Shown: piece by piece, positions 19,561 to 27,811 of the stretch | Layout: each line of letters opens with the position of its first letter | Numbering within the stretch: the stretch's first letter is position 1 | From: Shewanella fodinae | GTDB lineage: Bacteria; Pseudomonadota; Gammaproteobacteria; Enterobacterales; Shewanellaceae | DNA: 63,819 nt | Assembly: GCF_014651955.1 (NCBI RefSeq) | Contig: NZ_BMXW01000022.1 | Location: 453 to 64,271 of the forward strand | Reading direction: 5' to 3' | The notes under the pieces: model-generated | What the model was told of the DNA's origin: nothing | The model's input: the letters and a program-made list of their open reading frames with translations, nothing else | Database searches by the model: none | Translations under genes and position numbers: made by a program

Positions 19561-21030
19561 ATGGTTGAAACGATTGTTAATTTTCTGAATTCCCTGTTAT
19601 GGGGAAAACTGTTGGTTTATGCGCTGGTTGGCGCCGGTTTGTATTTCACTATCAGGCTATTGTTTATTCAGATAACTCATCTGGGGCATTCCGCCAAAAT
19701 TATGATGACTAGCCGCGAAGGATGCAGCAGCGGCCTATCATCTTTTCAAGTGTTTTGTACCAGCATGGCAGCGAGAGTTGGCGCCGGAAATATGGCGGGG
19801 GTTGCCGTGGCTATTAGTACCGCGGGGCCCGGCGCTGTGTTCTGGATGTGGATTATTGCGTTGCTTGGCATGGCGACTGCCATGGTGGAGTCTACGTTAG
19901 CTCAGGTATATAAAGTCAGAGATAAAGACGGTCAGTTTCGTGGTGGTCCTTCCTATTATATGGAAAGAGGATTGGGACAGCGCTGGATGGGCATACTTTT
20001 CGCTGTATTTCTGATCATTTCATTTGGCCTAGTTTTTAACGCTGTGCAAGCCAACACCATTACTGGTGCGTTGACGAAAGTGTTTGGCTGGCAACCCGTG
20101 TGGACGGGGGGCTTGCTGGTTGTGGGCAGTGCGCTAGTGATTATGGGTGGGCTACGTAAAGTGGCTCGCGTGTCAGAAGTTATCGTTCCGGTGATGGCCT
20201 TGGCGTACATTGCTATCGCGTTGGTCGTGGTCGCCTTGAATATCAGTCAATTGCCTGCAATTTTACTGATGGTGGTCAAAAGTGCGTTCGGCTGGCAGGA
20301 AGTGGCTGCTGGTGGTGTCGCTTATACGGCATCTCAGGCATTACAGGCGGGGATTGCACGTGGGCTTTTCTCTAACGAAGCCGGTATGGGCAGCGCTGCC
20401 AACGTTGCCGCGAGTGCCTCTCCCACGCCTAACCATCCAGCATCGCAGGGATTTGTGCAGATGGTTGGTGTGTTTGTGGATACTATTGTTATCTGTAGTG
20501 CTACCGCCGCCATTATTTTGCTTTCTGGAGAATGGGGCAATGGTACCTCTGAAGATGGGATTCAAATGACCATCAACGCCCTGACTCATCATGTTGGTGC
20601 TTGGGGAGGCTTTTTTGTTGCAGGTTCGATTCTGCTGTTCTGCTTTACTTCAATTATTGCCAACTACTCTTATGCCGAGACCAATGTGTTGTTTCTTACC
20701 GGTAACAGCAGAAAGGCGGTGCTGTTGTTCAAACTAGTGGTATTGGCGATGGTGATGTTTGGTTCCGTGGCGAAAATTTCGCTGGTGTGGAACATGGCGG
20801 ATCTCTCCATGGGCTTGATGGCACTGGTGAATATCCTAGCGTTGGTGCTGCTGTCTGGCGTTGCCATGCGGGTGATAAATGATTACCGCGACCAGTTGAG
20901 TGCCGGAGTCAGTCCGGTGTTTGATAAACGTAACTTTCCAGATCTACAGGCTCAAATTGATAGTGATATCTGGACTGGAGAGCCTGCAGAAGCGGTTGAT
21001 AATGTTAAGGTTGCCCAGGTTAATACCTGA
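19561..21030 (+). CDS. Alanine/glycine:sodium symporter (AGCS family)
   Basis: 489-residue inner-membrane carrier importing alanine or glycine with sodium. Seen: about eleven hydrophobic segments; the family signature around TSMAARVGAGNMAGVAVAI with GPGAVFWMW; RGGPSYYMERGLG; and SNEAGMGSAANVAASA. It aligns from the first residues with E. coli YaaJ (FLNSLLWGKLLVYALVGAG). No Shine-Dalgarno is visible before the ATG at 19561, which is unusual for this window. A rho-independent terminator follows. Which amino acid is preferred cannot be read from the sequence. Confidence 0.94.
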   Translation: MVETIVNFLNSLLWGKLLVYALVGAGLYFTIRLLFIQITHLGHSAKIMMTSREGCSSGLSSFQVFCTSMAARVGAGNMAGVAVAISTAGPGAVFWMWIIALLGMATAMVESTLAQVYKVRDKDGQFRGGPSYYMERGLGQRWMGILFAVFLIISFGLVFNAVQANTITGALTKVFGWQPVWTGGLLVVGSALVIMGGLRKVARVSEVIVPVMALAYIAIALVVVALNISQLPAILLMVVKSAFGWQEVAAGGVAYTASQALQAGIARGLFSNEAGMGSAANVAASASPTPNHPASQGFVQMVGVFVDTIVICSATAAIILLSGEWGNGTSEDGIQMTINALTHHVGAWGGFFVAGSILLFCFTSIIANYSYAETNVLFLTGNSRKAVLLFKLVVLAMVMFGSVAKISLVWNMADLSMGLMALVNILALVLLSGVAMRVINDYRDQLSAGVSPVFDKRNFPDLQAQIDSDIWTGEPAEAVDNVKVAQVNT

Positions 21031-21048
21031 AATCGGTTGCCATTATCG

Positions 21049-21080
21049 AAAAAACCACGTGATTGCTGCGTGGTTTTTTT
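21049..21080 (+). terminator. Terminator of the AGCS symporter gene
   Basis: AAAACCACG / CGTGGTTTT stem followed by a run of seven T, 19 bases past the stop codon. Confidence 0.9.
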
Positions 21081-21129
21081 ATTGTAGATCAGTATCATAT
21101 TTACGTTAACCGCCAACACGGAGTACCTG

Positions 21130-21903
21130 ATGCTTATTCTGATTTCCCCTGCGAAGACTCTGGACTTCGAGAACCCCGCCATTGTCACTGATTACTCCCA
21201 ACCGGAGTATTTGGCATACAGCGAACAATTGATGTCGGTGTGCCGTCAGTTATCGCCGGCACAGATAGCATCGCTCATGAAGGTCAGCGATAAAATTGCT
21301 GGACTGAATGCGGCCCGCTTTGCTCAATGGCGGCCACCTTTTACTACCGCGAATGCCAAACAGGCACTGTATGCTTTTCGTGGCGATGTTTACAGCGGAC
21401 TTGATGCCGATTCTATGTCGGAGAGCGTGGTTCAGGCGGCCCAACAACATCTGCGCATTCTGTCAGGGCTCTATGGGCTATTAAAACCGCTTGATCTGAT
21501 GCAACCTTACCGCCTGGAAATGGGGATCCCGCTGGCAACGGCGCAAGGTGCTAATCTTTATCAGTTTTGGGGCGATGTGATCACTGATGGTATTAATCAG
21601 GCACTGCAGCAACAGGGTGATGACGTGATAGTTAATCTGGCATCGAATGAGTACTTTAAAGCTGTGAGACCAGCAAAATTACAAGGGCGCTTAGTCTCTC
21701 CAGTATTTAAAGATGCTAAAAATGGTCAGTATAAAATTATCAGTTTCTACGCTAAGAAAGCTCGCGGCATGATGGCGCGTTATCTACTGCAGCAATCGGT
21801 AACGACAATGGAAGGGCTGAAGCAGTTTAATAGCGCAGGCTATTACTATAGCGACACGCAATCGACCCCTGATGCCCCGGTATTTCTGCGGGATGAAATA
21901 TAA
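21130..21903 (+). CDS. yaaA: Peroxide stress protein YaaA
   Basis: 257-residue member of the UPF0246/DUF328 family. Seen: the invariant start [47 protein letters not shown] and [12 protein letters not shown] near residue 175, then [12 protein letters not shown]. coli YaaA is induced by OxyR and lowers intracellular unincorporated iron under peroxide stress. Length is the same (258). It stands alone after the symporter; interestingly yaaA and yaaJ are also neighbours in E. coli, next to talB. Confidence 0.95.
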   Translation: MLILISPAKTLDFENPAIVTDYSQPEYLAYSEQLMSVCRQLSPAQIASLMKVSDKIAGLNAARFAQWRPPFTTANAKQALYAFRGDVYSGLDADSMSESVVQAAQQHLRILSGLYGLLKPLDLMQPYRLEMGIPLATAQGANLYQFWGDVITDGINQALQQQGDDVIVNLASNEYFKAVRPAKLQGRLVSPVFKDAKNGQYKIISFYAKKARGMMARYLLQQSVTTMEGLKQFNSAGYYYSDTQSTPDAPVFLRDEI

Positions 21904-21904
21904 G

Positions 21905-21931
21905 AAAAAGGCCACTTAAAGCGGTCTTTTG
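21905..21931. terminator. Hairpin between yaaA and the small exported protein gene
   Basis: AAAAGGCC / GGTCTTTT with one G-T pair, between two convergent genes. Short stem but A/T runs on both sides. Confidence 0.55.
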
Positions 21932-21958
21932 TCTATATCGTCATTTTGAGTTGCACGG

Positions 21959-22330
21959 TTATTTGAGCAGTGTTAACTGATCTGCGTTCTGAACGGGTAA
22001 AAGATAACGCTCGTTCAAGCGCATCACCGCGCCTGACACTGTGAGTTTCTTATTCAGAAAATAACCAGCCGGATCGACGATGCCCTGTTCTTGCAGTTGC
22101 GCAATGGCACCTGCGGTCAAGGCAAGCGATAGTGCATTGGTGTTGTCATCGTACAGATAAATAACGCCTTCATCTGCATGCCTATCCTCGCTATGCTTGA
22201 TAACCATGTCAATTTCAACATTGCGGCCAATCTGGTCGAGAGCCTGCCTGCTGCTTAGGTGTTCACGGGCGCGAGCATCAATAAGACAACTGGTAATAAA
22301 CAGCAATGCAATGATTATCTGCAGTATCAT
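21959..22330 (-). CDS. Small exported or membrane-anchored protein of unknown function
   Basis: 123 residues. I do not recognise the family. Seen: a hydrophobic N terminus (ILQIIIALLFITSCLIDA) that is a signal peptide or anchor, with a Cys after ITS that could be a weak lipobox; then a soluble part containing two YL/LL-rich stretches and a Tyr-Leu-Tyr-Asp-Asp segment. The ATG at 22330 was chosen because AGGAG lies seven bases upstream; the open frame continues a further 12 codons. A near-perfect CRP-like site lies 46 bases upstream. It is downstream of, and on the same strand as, the ClpP-like lipoprotein gene, 146 bases apart. Confidence 0.6.
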   Translation of the reverse strand: MILQIIIALLFITSCLIDARAREHLSSRQALDQIGRNVEIDMVIKHSEDRHADEGVIYLYDDNTNALSLALTAGAIAQLQEQGIVDPAGYFLNKKLTVSGAVMRLNERYLLPVQNADQLTLLK

Positions 22331-22375
22331 GACCACTCCTGTAGCAGGCAATTCAACGAGTATCAAAAGTTAACT

Positions 22376-22391
22376 TGTGATACTAATCACT
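22376..22391. promoter_or_regulatory. Candidate CRP-type operator
   Basis: TGTGATACTAATCACT matches TGTGA-N6-TCACA at nine of ten fixed positions. It is 46 bases upstream of the small exported protein gene (start 22330), a distance suited to activation. Confidence 0.55.
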
Positions 22392-22476
22392 ATAATTAAC
22401 GTGTTAAATACTATTGTCCAATAAAATTATCGGCAGTGCTGTGGTGTCTTTGTGGTTTGTGAACTCCGCAACTATT

Positions 22477-23202
22477 TTAAGGTGCTGCGCCCTGCTGCAA
22501 GCGACTACTTGCTAGATAATCTTCCAATGCGCCAGGTGTAAATTGCAGGATTTGTACTTGTGACTGTAATAGGGGCTTGGCGGCAAAATATACTTGGTGT
22601 AGTCCAAACTTGCTCAGATCTTCTGCTTGATAGCTCCATAGCCCTTTACCGGATAACTGCTGATTAAATGGCGCAACTTGTCCCATAATGGTGATTTCTT
22701 CGCGAACCCCAATGTGTCTGAAAAATGCACTTTCGCGCTGACGCCATTCAACGACAGACAGGCATTTATGCGGGTCTGCGTCTGGAATGAGAAAGGTGTA
22801 CCACGGTTTATCCCAATGTTGTTGCCAGGCACCACCACTAAACCCGACCACACTGTCAGCATTCACCTTGACGCTCTTCGCGGCGGTAAAAATATAATTG
22901 GCGCAACTGCCCGCACAGATACCGCTCACTTCGAGCTCGATTTGCTGTTTGTGTACCCATTCCCCCAACATCATTCCGCCAGTGGGATTTCCCCCAGCGC
23001 TGGTGATTACCAGCCTAGAGATAGGCTCTGGGGCGTCCTCAGCTACTGCCAGTAATCGTTTGACGTCGTCGATACGAGTATCACCTTTAAAGCGTAATGT
23101 ATGGGCATCTGGCATAGTAATATCTGCCTTTGGTGGCAGATGGGTGGTGCAGGCACAGCCGCCTAACAGCAGCAAAATCAGGGAACACACGGACCGATAC
23201 AT
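22477..23202 (-). CDS. Lipoprotein with ClpP/crotonase-like fold (COG3904-like)
   Basis: 241-residue exported protein. Seen: a signal peptide with lipobox LLGGC (Cys16); then SRLVITSAGGNPTGGMMLGEWV, a ClpP-like alpha/beta turn; and SGICAGSCANYIFTAAK, where Ser99 occupies the place of the ClpP nucleophile, followed by VVGFSGGAWQQHW with a possible His129 partner. This arrangement is that of periplasmic COG3904 proteins, whose function is poorly known. Inference: a periplasmic, lipid-anchored serine protease or a degenerate relative. Neighbouring cysteines (96 and 100) flank the serine and could form a disulfide. RBS AAGGAGG is close to the ATG. Not otherwise named. Confidence 0.7.
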   Translation of the reverse strand: MYRSVCSLILLLLGGCACTTHLPPKADITMPDAHTLRFKGDTRIDDVKRLLAVAEDAPEPISRLVITSAGGNPTGGMMLGEWVHKQQIELEVSGICAGSCANYIFTAAKSVKVNADSVVGFSGGAWQQHWDKPWYTFLIPDADPHKCLSVVEWRQRESAFFRHIGVREEITIMGQVAPFNQQLSGKGLWSYQAEDLSKFGLHQVYFAAKPLLQSQVQILQFTPGALEDYLASSRLQQGAAP

Positions 23203-23629
23203 AGTCCCTCCTTCGGTATATGTAAAGCCAAGGACGGATGAGCGCTATTTGCGATATGAGCAAAAAATAACCATACGTAAAGATATACGCCAGTATTAAT
23301 TAATAGATCGCTGAAGTAGCCCGCAATATTAGTAACAGCGTGATCTTCTTATCAAGATGATGTATCGTGATCCGATTCAAAAGTCATACATTAGATCTAG
23401 AGCATTAGTGTTTATTAACGCTGGTATTTCTGGTTCTGAGTTTATGCGGGTGCCGCAGTTGTGTGATTGTTAATAGGTAACCATGTTATTTAGCGACTGG
23501 TTCTGTTGTTGGCACCGCAATCCATTTTTAATCCAGAATTCTTCCGTATCGGCGTTGGCACACTTGCTGTGTTTATGGCTGCTGGCCTCGCCGATATTGG
23601 ATGATGTTTGATTCAGGAGAACAGAAGTA
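23203..23629. other. Intergenic region, divergent promoters presumed
   Basis: 427 bases between the divergent ClpP-like lipoprotein and DUF554 genes. I see no gene. TGGCACACTTGCT at 23556-23568 resembles a sigma-54 site, but its two elements are three bases too close, so I do not call it. Confidence 0.5.
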
Positions 23630-24349
23630 ATGATGCTTGGCCCAATCATCAATAGTTGCGCCATTATTGTCGGTGGTCTGCTCGGTGCCATACTGGCAAA
23701 GTACATTCCGAGGCGGTTACAGCTGGGATTACCTGCAACCTTTGCGTTGGCGTCCATCGCAATAGGCATCACCATGATCATCAAAGAACACAATCTACCT
23801 GTGGTGGTTCTGTCACTGATTTTAGGCACCGCGCTCGGAGAATTACTGTATTTTGAGGCTGGTATCAGCAAAGCTGCGGCATTTATTCAGCAGAAAATGA
23901 ACCGTTTACTGCCGATGCCGAGGGGGTTGGGCAAAGCAGAGTTTTCCCAACAATTTACCGCGTTGATTGTGCTGTTTGGTGCCAGTGGTTTAGGGATTAT
24001 CGGCGCCATGACCGAAGGGTTGAATGGGGATTACAAACTGTTGCTGGTGAAATCTATGATGGATTTGGTCACCGCCATGATTTTTGCTATCGGGCTTGGT
24101 CCGGGGATAATTTTAATTGCGGTGGTGCAGTTTGCTGTGCAGGCATCATTGTTTTTATTGGCAAAGCCTATTTTGCCCTATATGGATGCGATGGCATATG
24201 CGGATTTCTCTGCGGTAGGCGGCATCATAATGCTGGCGATTGGTTTGCGTATTGCCAAAATTATGAATTTTGCGGTGGTAAATTTTCTGCCCGCATTGTT
24301 TCTGGTGTTACCGTTCTCCCATTGGTGGCGGCATTTTTTCCCGGCTTAA
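23630..24349 (+). CDS. DUF554 family integral membrane protein (YdfK-like)
   Basis: 239-residue protein with about seven hydrophobic segments. Seen: INSCAIIVGGLLGAILAKYIP at the N terminus and GASGLGIIGAMTEGLNGDY, DLVTAMIFAIGLGPG near the middle, which are typical of DUF554 proteins; length is standard (about 230-240). The family is of unknown function, with a proposed transporter role. AGGAG lies ten bases before the ATG at 23630; a second ATG follows directly. Monocistronic. Confidence 0.88.
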   Translation: MMLGPIINSCAIIVGGLLGAILAKYIPRRLQLGLPATFALASIAIGITMIIKEHNLPVVVLSLILGTALGELLYFEAGISKAAAFIQQKMNRLLPMPRGLGKAEFSQQFTALIVLFGASGLGIIGAMTEGLNGDYKLLLVKSMMDLVTAMIFAIGLGPGIILIAVVQFAVQASLFLLAKPILPYMDAMAYADFSAVGGIIMLAIGLRIAKIMNFAVVNFLPALFLVLPFSHWWRHFFPA

Positions 24350-24851
24350 TGGCAGCGGTTAAGGCGCAGACGGCCCAATGTAATGAGCTGTCTTGATAGT
24401 AGTGACTTACTTCTGTATTCGACATATCACTTATATCGCTGTGTGTTGGTCTCGGCGGAATGGCTAAGATACCTACCGTCCTTCAGTTTGCCGTAGCTAC
24501 CTAGGGGGAGGGAATGGCCATCATCTTTCCTTCCTTATTGGGCGCGCACCACCGAATTTGCTGTCAAGTGTGGAGTGAAGCAGGATCTTGCATCAATAGT
24601 CAGTTCGGAAAGATAGTCGGGTTATCGCATTAAAACGGCAGTTGCTCCTTTTTTACTCACCACTCCCTACCATCTGTCATTAGGCGCACTGTTCCCCAGG
24701 ATGTTCATCTGTGCGTTTGGTGGTTGCGGTGCCTTTGCTTGGTATAACCGCAAAAAGTTATTGGTCATGCTGACAATAATTGTTGTTTGGTTGATTAAGT
24801 GGGTGTCCATAAGCAGGCATTACGCAGTTACCGTGAGTAATTGCATGCGGG
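24350..24851. other. Intergenic region without recognised content
   Basis: About 500 bases between the DUF554 gene and the end of the acetyltransferase gene. A frame at 24701-24949 encodes a short hydrophobic stretch but lacks an RBS at proper spacing and runs into the antisense of the acetyltransferase, so I do not call it. No terminator, repeat or RNA was seen. Confidence 0.5.
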
Positions 24852-25397
24852 TTAACCAAGCCATTCGTCTTTCAATAGCCCGTAGCAACACATATTGCGA
24901 CGTTTTCCATTCACCACAAAATACTGGCGTAGAATGCCTTCCAGCTTAAATCCGAGTTTTTCAGCGATGGCTATGCTGCCCTGATTGTCGTCATTGCAAC
25001 ACAACGCGATTTTGTCGAGTCCAGAGGCGAATAAGCGCTCGATTAACCAACGGCAAGCCCTGGTGGTAATCCCTTGGCGCTGCCATTGTTTACCCAGCAT
25101 GTAGCCAATTTCTGCCCAATTAGCATCGCGATTGATTTCCCGCACTAGCAGATAACCGGCCATTACCTCACCGTCCCAGAGCGTATAAAAAAGCGCTTCA
25201 CCTTGTGACTGGCGCGTCAGATTAGCGCTAATAACAGTTTGCATCTGAGCCAAATTGTGAGTGCGACTGACAAACGGGATCACTTCTTCATAGATGTCAC
25301 GATTATCATTGATATGTGCTAGAAATGCCTCCGCCTGTTGCTGTTGCAAAAGTTTCAGCATTAGCGTAGCAAAGGTCGCATGTTCAACAAGCTGCAT
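24852..25397 (-). CDS. GNAT N-acetyltransferase, RimL/RimJ-like
   Basis: 181 residues. Seen: the GNAT core with AEIGYMLGKQWQRQGITTRAC (acetyl-CoA binding, motif A) and the following CCNDDNQGSIAIAEKLGFKLEG, then LRQYFVVNGKRRNMCCYGLL, as in RimL. RimL acetylates the N terminus of ribosomal protein L7/L12, but relatives act on other amines, so the substrate is uncertain. I chose the ATG at 25397 because it gives the RimL-like length (179 in E. coli); an open TTG-started frame extends to 25481 with no homology and no RBS. It follows the liu/sco operon on the same strand, 120 bases after the scoB stop codon. Confidence 0.8.
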   Translation of the reverse strand: MQLVEHATFATLMLKLLQQQQAEAFLAHINDNRDIYEEVIPFVSRTHNLAQMQTVISANLTRQSQGEALFYTLWDGEVMAGYLLVREINRDANWAEIGYMLGKQWQRQGITTRACRWLIERLFASGLDKIALCCNDDNQGSIAIAEKLGFKLEGILRQYFVVNGKRRNMCCYGLLKDEWLG

Positions 25398-25516
25398 CAG
25401 TTTTTCCCCAAGACCATCATCACGACAACAGCGTAACTGAAATAATTGTGGAAGGTAACGCCTACTGCAGTCCCACTCCAAATTGCCAACGGAGTATTTT
25501 CAGTGGCTCTTGGTGG

Positions 25517-26173
25517 CTAAAACACCATGGTGGCTACTTGTTGCGGAATTACCAGTTTGCCAGCGGTTTTGGCTCTGATTTCATCAATGGTCACGCCGGG
25601 TGCCAACTCCTTTAAGTGAAATGCACCATCGTGGATATGCAGTAGTGCTAGATCCGTTAGTACTGTGTTAATGCAACCGACACCGGTTAATGGCAGAGTA
25701 CATTGCGGTAGCAGCTTAGAGTTACCGGCTTTATCTGCATGCATCATAGTGACAATGATGTTGCGTGCCCCGGCAACCAAATCCATCGCTCCTCCCATCC
25801 CTTTAATCAATTTACCGGGGATCATCCAGGAAGCGATTGCACCCGTGACATCGACCTCAAATGCTCCCAGTACCGTGAGGTCCACATGGCCGCCACGGAT
25901 CATGGCAAAACTATCGGCGCTGGAAAAAAACGAGGCACCCTTTACGGCGGTAACCGTCTGCTTGCCAGCATTGATAAGGTCGGCATCAACCGCAGTTTCA
26001 TCGGGAAATTCGCCCATGCCTAACAGGCCATTTTCTGACTGCAGCATCACTTCAATGCCTGCCGGAATATAATTGGCCACTAATGTTGGGATGCCAATGC
26101 CCAAATTGACATAATCACCATCGCGCAGTTCGCGGGCCACCCGCATCGCCATTTGTTCTCTGGAAAGTGCCAT
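25517..26173 (-). CDS. scoB: Succinyl-CoA:3-ketoacid CoA-transferase subunit B
   Basis: 218-residue beta subunit of a family I CoA-transferase, which moves CoA from succinyl-CoA to acetoacetate. Seen: LGIGIPTLVANYIPAGIEV, the catalytic glutamate in SENGLLGMGEFP, SFAMIRGGHVDLTVLGAFEVD and MIPGKLIKGMGGAMDLV, closely following ScoB of Bacillus. The ATG at 26173 was chosen, ten bases after scoA, with AAGGAGA upstream; the open frame extends 45 codons further without homology. As last gene of the liu operon it would activate the acetoacetate made by LiuE. Confidence 0.95.
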   Translation of the reverse strand: MALSREQMAMRVARELRDGDYVNLGIGIPTLVANYIPAGIEVMLQSENGLLGMGEFPDETAVDADLINAGKQTVTAVKGASFFSSADSFAMIRGGHVDLTVLGAFEVDVTGAIASWMIPGKLIKGMGGAMDLVAGARNIIVTMMHADKAGNSKLLPQCTLPLTGVGCINTVLTDLALLHIHDGAFHLKELAPGVTIDEIRAKTAGKLVIPQQVATMVF

Positions 26174-26183
26174 GCTGTTCTCC

Positions 26184-26891
26184 TTAGACGTTGTGGCTCT
26201 TGACGGTACGTTTCTCGATTCGTTTTTCGAACCGGCCTTGGATAACGCGGTCGACATAGATCCCGGGCGTGTGGATATGATCCGGGTCCAACTCTCCAGC
26301 CTCAACAATCTCTTCGACTTCAGCCACGGTGATCTTGCCCGCGGTGGCCATCACTGGATTGAAATTGGCAGCAGTATGACGGTAGATAAGATTGCCCATG
26401 GTGTCAGCCTTCCAGGCGCGTATTAACGCAAAATCTGCGGTCAATGCGGGTTCCAGTACATAATAGCGACCGTCGATTTCGCGGGTTTCTTTGCCTTCAG
26501 CCACCGGTGTGCCGTAACCTGTCGCCGTAAAAAAGGCCGGAATGCCAGCGCCACCTGCGCGGATTTTTTCAGCCAGAGAACCTTGCGGCGTAAGAATTAC
26601 TTCAAGCTCACCACTTAGCATTTGCTGTTCAAACAGGGCATTTTCACCTACATAAGAGGCAATCATGGTACTAATTTGGTGCCCTTGCAGTAGCAGTCCC
26701 AAACCAAAATCATCAACGCCGGCATTATTGGAGATAGCGGTTAATCCGGTCACTTGTCGTCTGACCATTTCGTTGATCAGTCCTTCTGGAATACCGCATA
26801 AACCAAAACCGCCCACCATCACTGTCATCCGGTTTTCTAAGCCGGACAATGCCTCGGAATAACTATTCACGACTTTATTCATGCCCGCCAT
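26184..26891 (-). CDS. scoA: Succinyl-CoA:3-ketoacid CoA-transferase subunit A
   Basis: 235-residue alpha subunit paired with ScoB. Seen: the family I signature [16 protein letters not shown] near residues 26-41, [43 protein letters not shown] and [23 protein letters not shown]. The ATG at 26891 overlaps the liuE stop codon by one base and has GGAG eight bases upstream, so translation is coupled. Together the subunits turn acetoacetate plus succinyl-CoA into acetoacetyl-CoA and succinate. Similar genes in Shewanella are named liuF/liuG; I keep the biochemical name. Confidence 0.95.
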   Translation of the reverse strand: MAGMNKVVNSYSEALSGLENRMTVMVGGFGLCGIPEGLINEMVRRQVTGLTAISNNAGVDDFGLGLLLQGHQISTMIASYVGENALFEQQMLSGELEVILTPQGSLAEKIRAGGAGIPAFFTATGYGTPVAEGKETREIDGRYYVLEPALTADFALIRAWKADTMGNLIYRHTAANFNPVMATAGKITVAEVEEIVEAGELDPDHIHTPGIYVDRVIQGRFEKRIEKRTVKSHNV

Positions 26892-27811
26892 TACTCGTGC
26901 TCCTGTTTCGCTGATACCGACTCGGCAGCTAACGCTTGTCCGACTTTGCTGCTGTTTGGGCGCTGAAGGGTCTGACTTATCTGAGTGCCAGTTCGGGCTA
27001 GTTTTGCTAGGTCAACGCCCGTATGAATGCCTAAACCGTGTAGCATATACACCAGATCTTCGGTCGCCAGATTACCAGAAGCGCCTTTGGCGTAAGGGCA
27101 GCCGCCAAGACCAGCAACTGCGGCATCCAGTGTGCTAACCCCACTATCAAGACAGGCCAGAATATTCGCTAACGCCTGACCATAAGTGTCGTGAAAATGC
27201 AGCGCCAATTGGGCTATTGGTACTTTACTGGCAACAGTATCTAGCATGTTTCTGGCTTTTCGTGGCGTGCCAATGCCAATGGTGTCGCCAAGAGAGATCT
27301 CATAAACGCCAAGTTGCAGTAATTCCTGTGCCACCGCAGCCACTTGGGATGGCGCAATGTCGCCCTCATACGGGCAGCCGAGCACACAGGAAACATACCC
27401 ACGTACCGGAATGCCAAGGTGTTTGGCCTTAGCCATTATTGGCGCAAAGCGATCCAGCGATTCACGGATACTGCAGTTGATATTACGCTGACAAAAGCTT
27501 TCAGAGGCGGCAGTAAAGATGGCTACTTCATTAACGCCAGCGGCTAATGCGGCCTCAAATCCGGCAAGATTTGGCGTCAACGCCGCATAGCTAACATCTG
27601 CACCGCGGGTTATCTGTCCTAATACTGCTGCCGAATCAGCCATTTGCGGTACCCATTTGGCCGACACGAAACTGCCAGCTTCAATACGGCGCAGTCCGGC
27701 GCTAGCCAAGGCATCAATCAGTTGCACCTTGTCACTGAGCGCCAGCGGACGTTCATTTTGCAGGCCGTCACGCGGACCCACTTCGTAGATACTGATGGAT
27801 GAAGGATACAT
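26891..27811 (-). CDS. liuE: Hydroxymethylglutaryl-CoA lyase
   Basis: 306-residue TIM-barrel lyase splitting HMG-CoA into acetyl-CoA and acetoacetate, the final leucine-specific step. Seen: [11 protein letters not shown] (catalytic Arg, metal-binding Asp), [23 protein letters not shown] (metal His residues) and the loop [16 protein letters not shown] with the active-site cysteine. The ATG at 27811 overlaps the liuD stop codon as ATGA; a longer open frame upstream lies wholly within liuD. Length fits HMG-CoA lyases (about 300). Confidence 0.96.
   Translation of the reverse strand: MYPSSISIYEVGPRDGLQNERPLALSDKVQLIDALASAGLRRIEAGSFVSAKWVPQMADSAAVLGQITRGADVSYAALTPNLAGFEAALAAGVNEVAIFTAASESFCQRNINCSIRESLDRFAPIMAKAKHLGIPVRGYVSCVLGCPYEGDIAPSQVAAVAQELLQLGVYEISLGDTIGIGTPRKARNMLDTVASKVPIAQLALHFHDTYGQALANILACLDSGVSTLDAAVAGLGGCPYAKGASGNLATEDLVYMLHGLGIHTGVDLAKLARTGTQISQTLQRPNSSKVGQALAAESVSAKQEHE

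Noticed and set aside
23556..23568. TGGCACACTTGCT resembling a sigma-54 promoter before the DUF554 gene
   Set aside because: The GG and GC elements are seven bases apart instead of ten.
24701..24949. 82-codon frame with one hydrophobic segment
   Set aside because: No spaced RBS, and its second half is antisense to the acetyltransferase gene.
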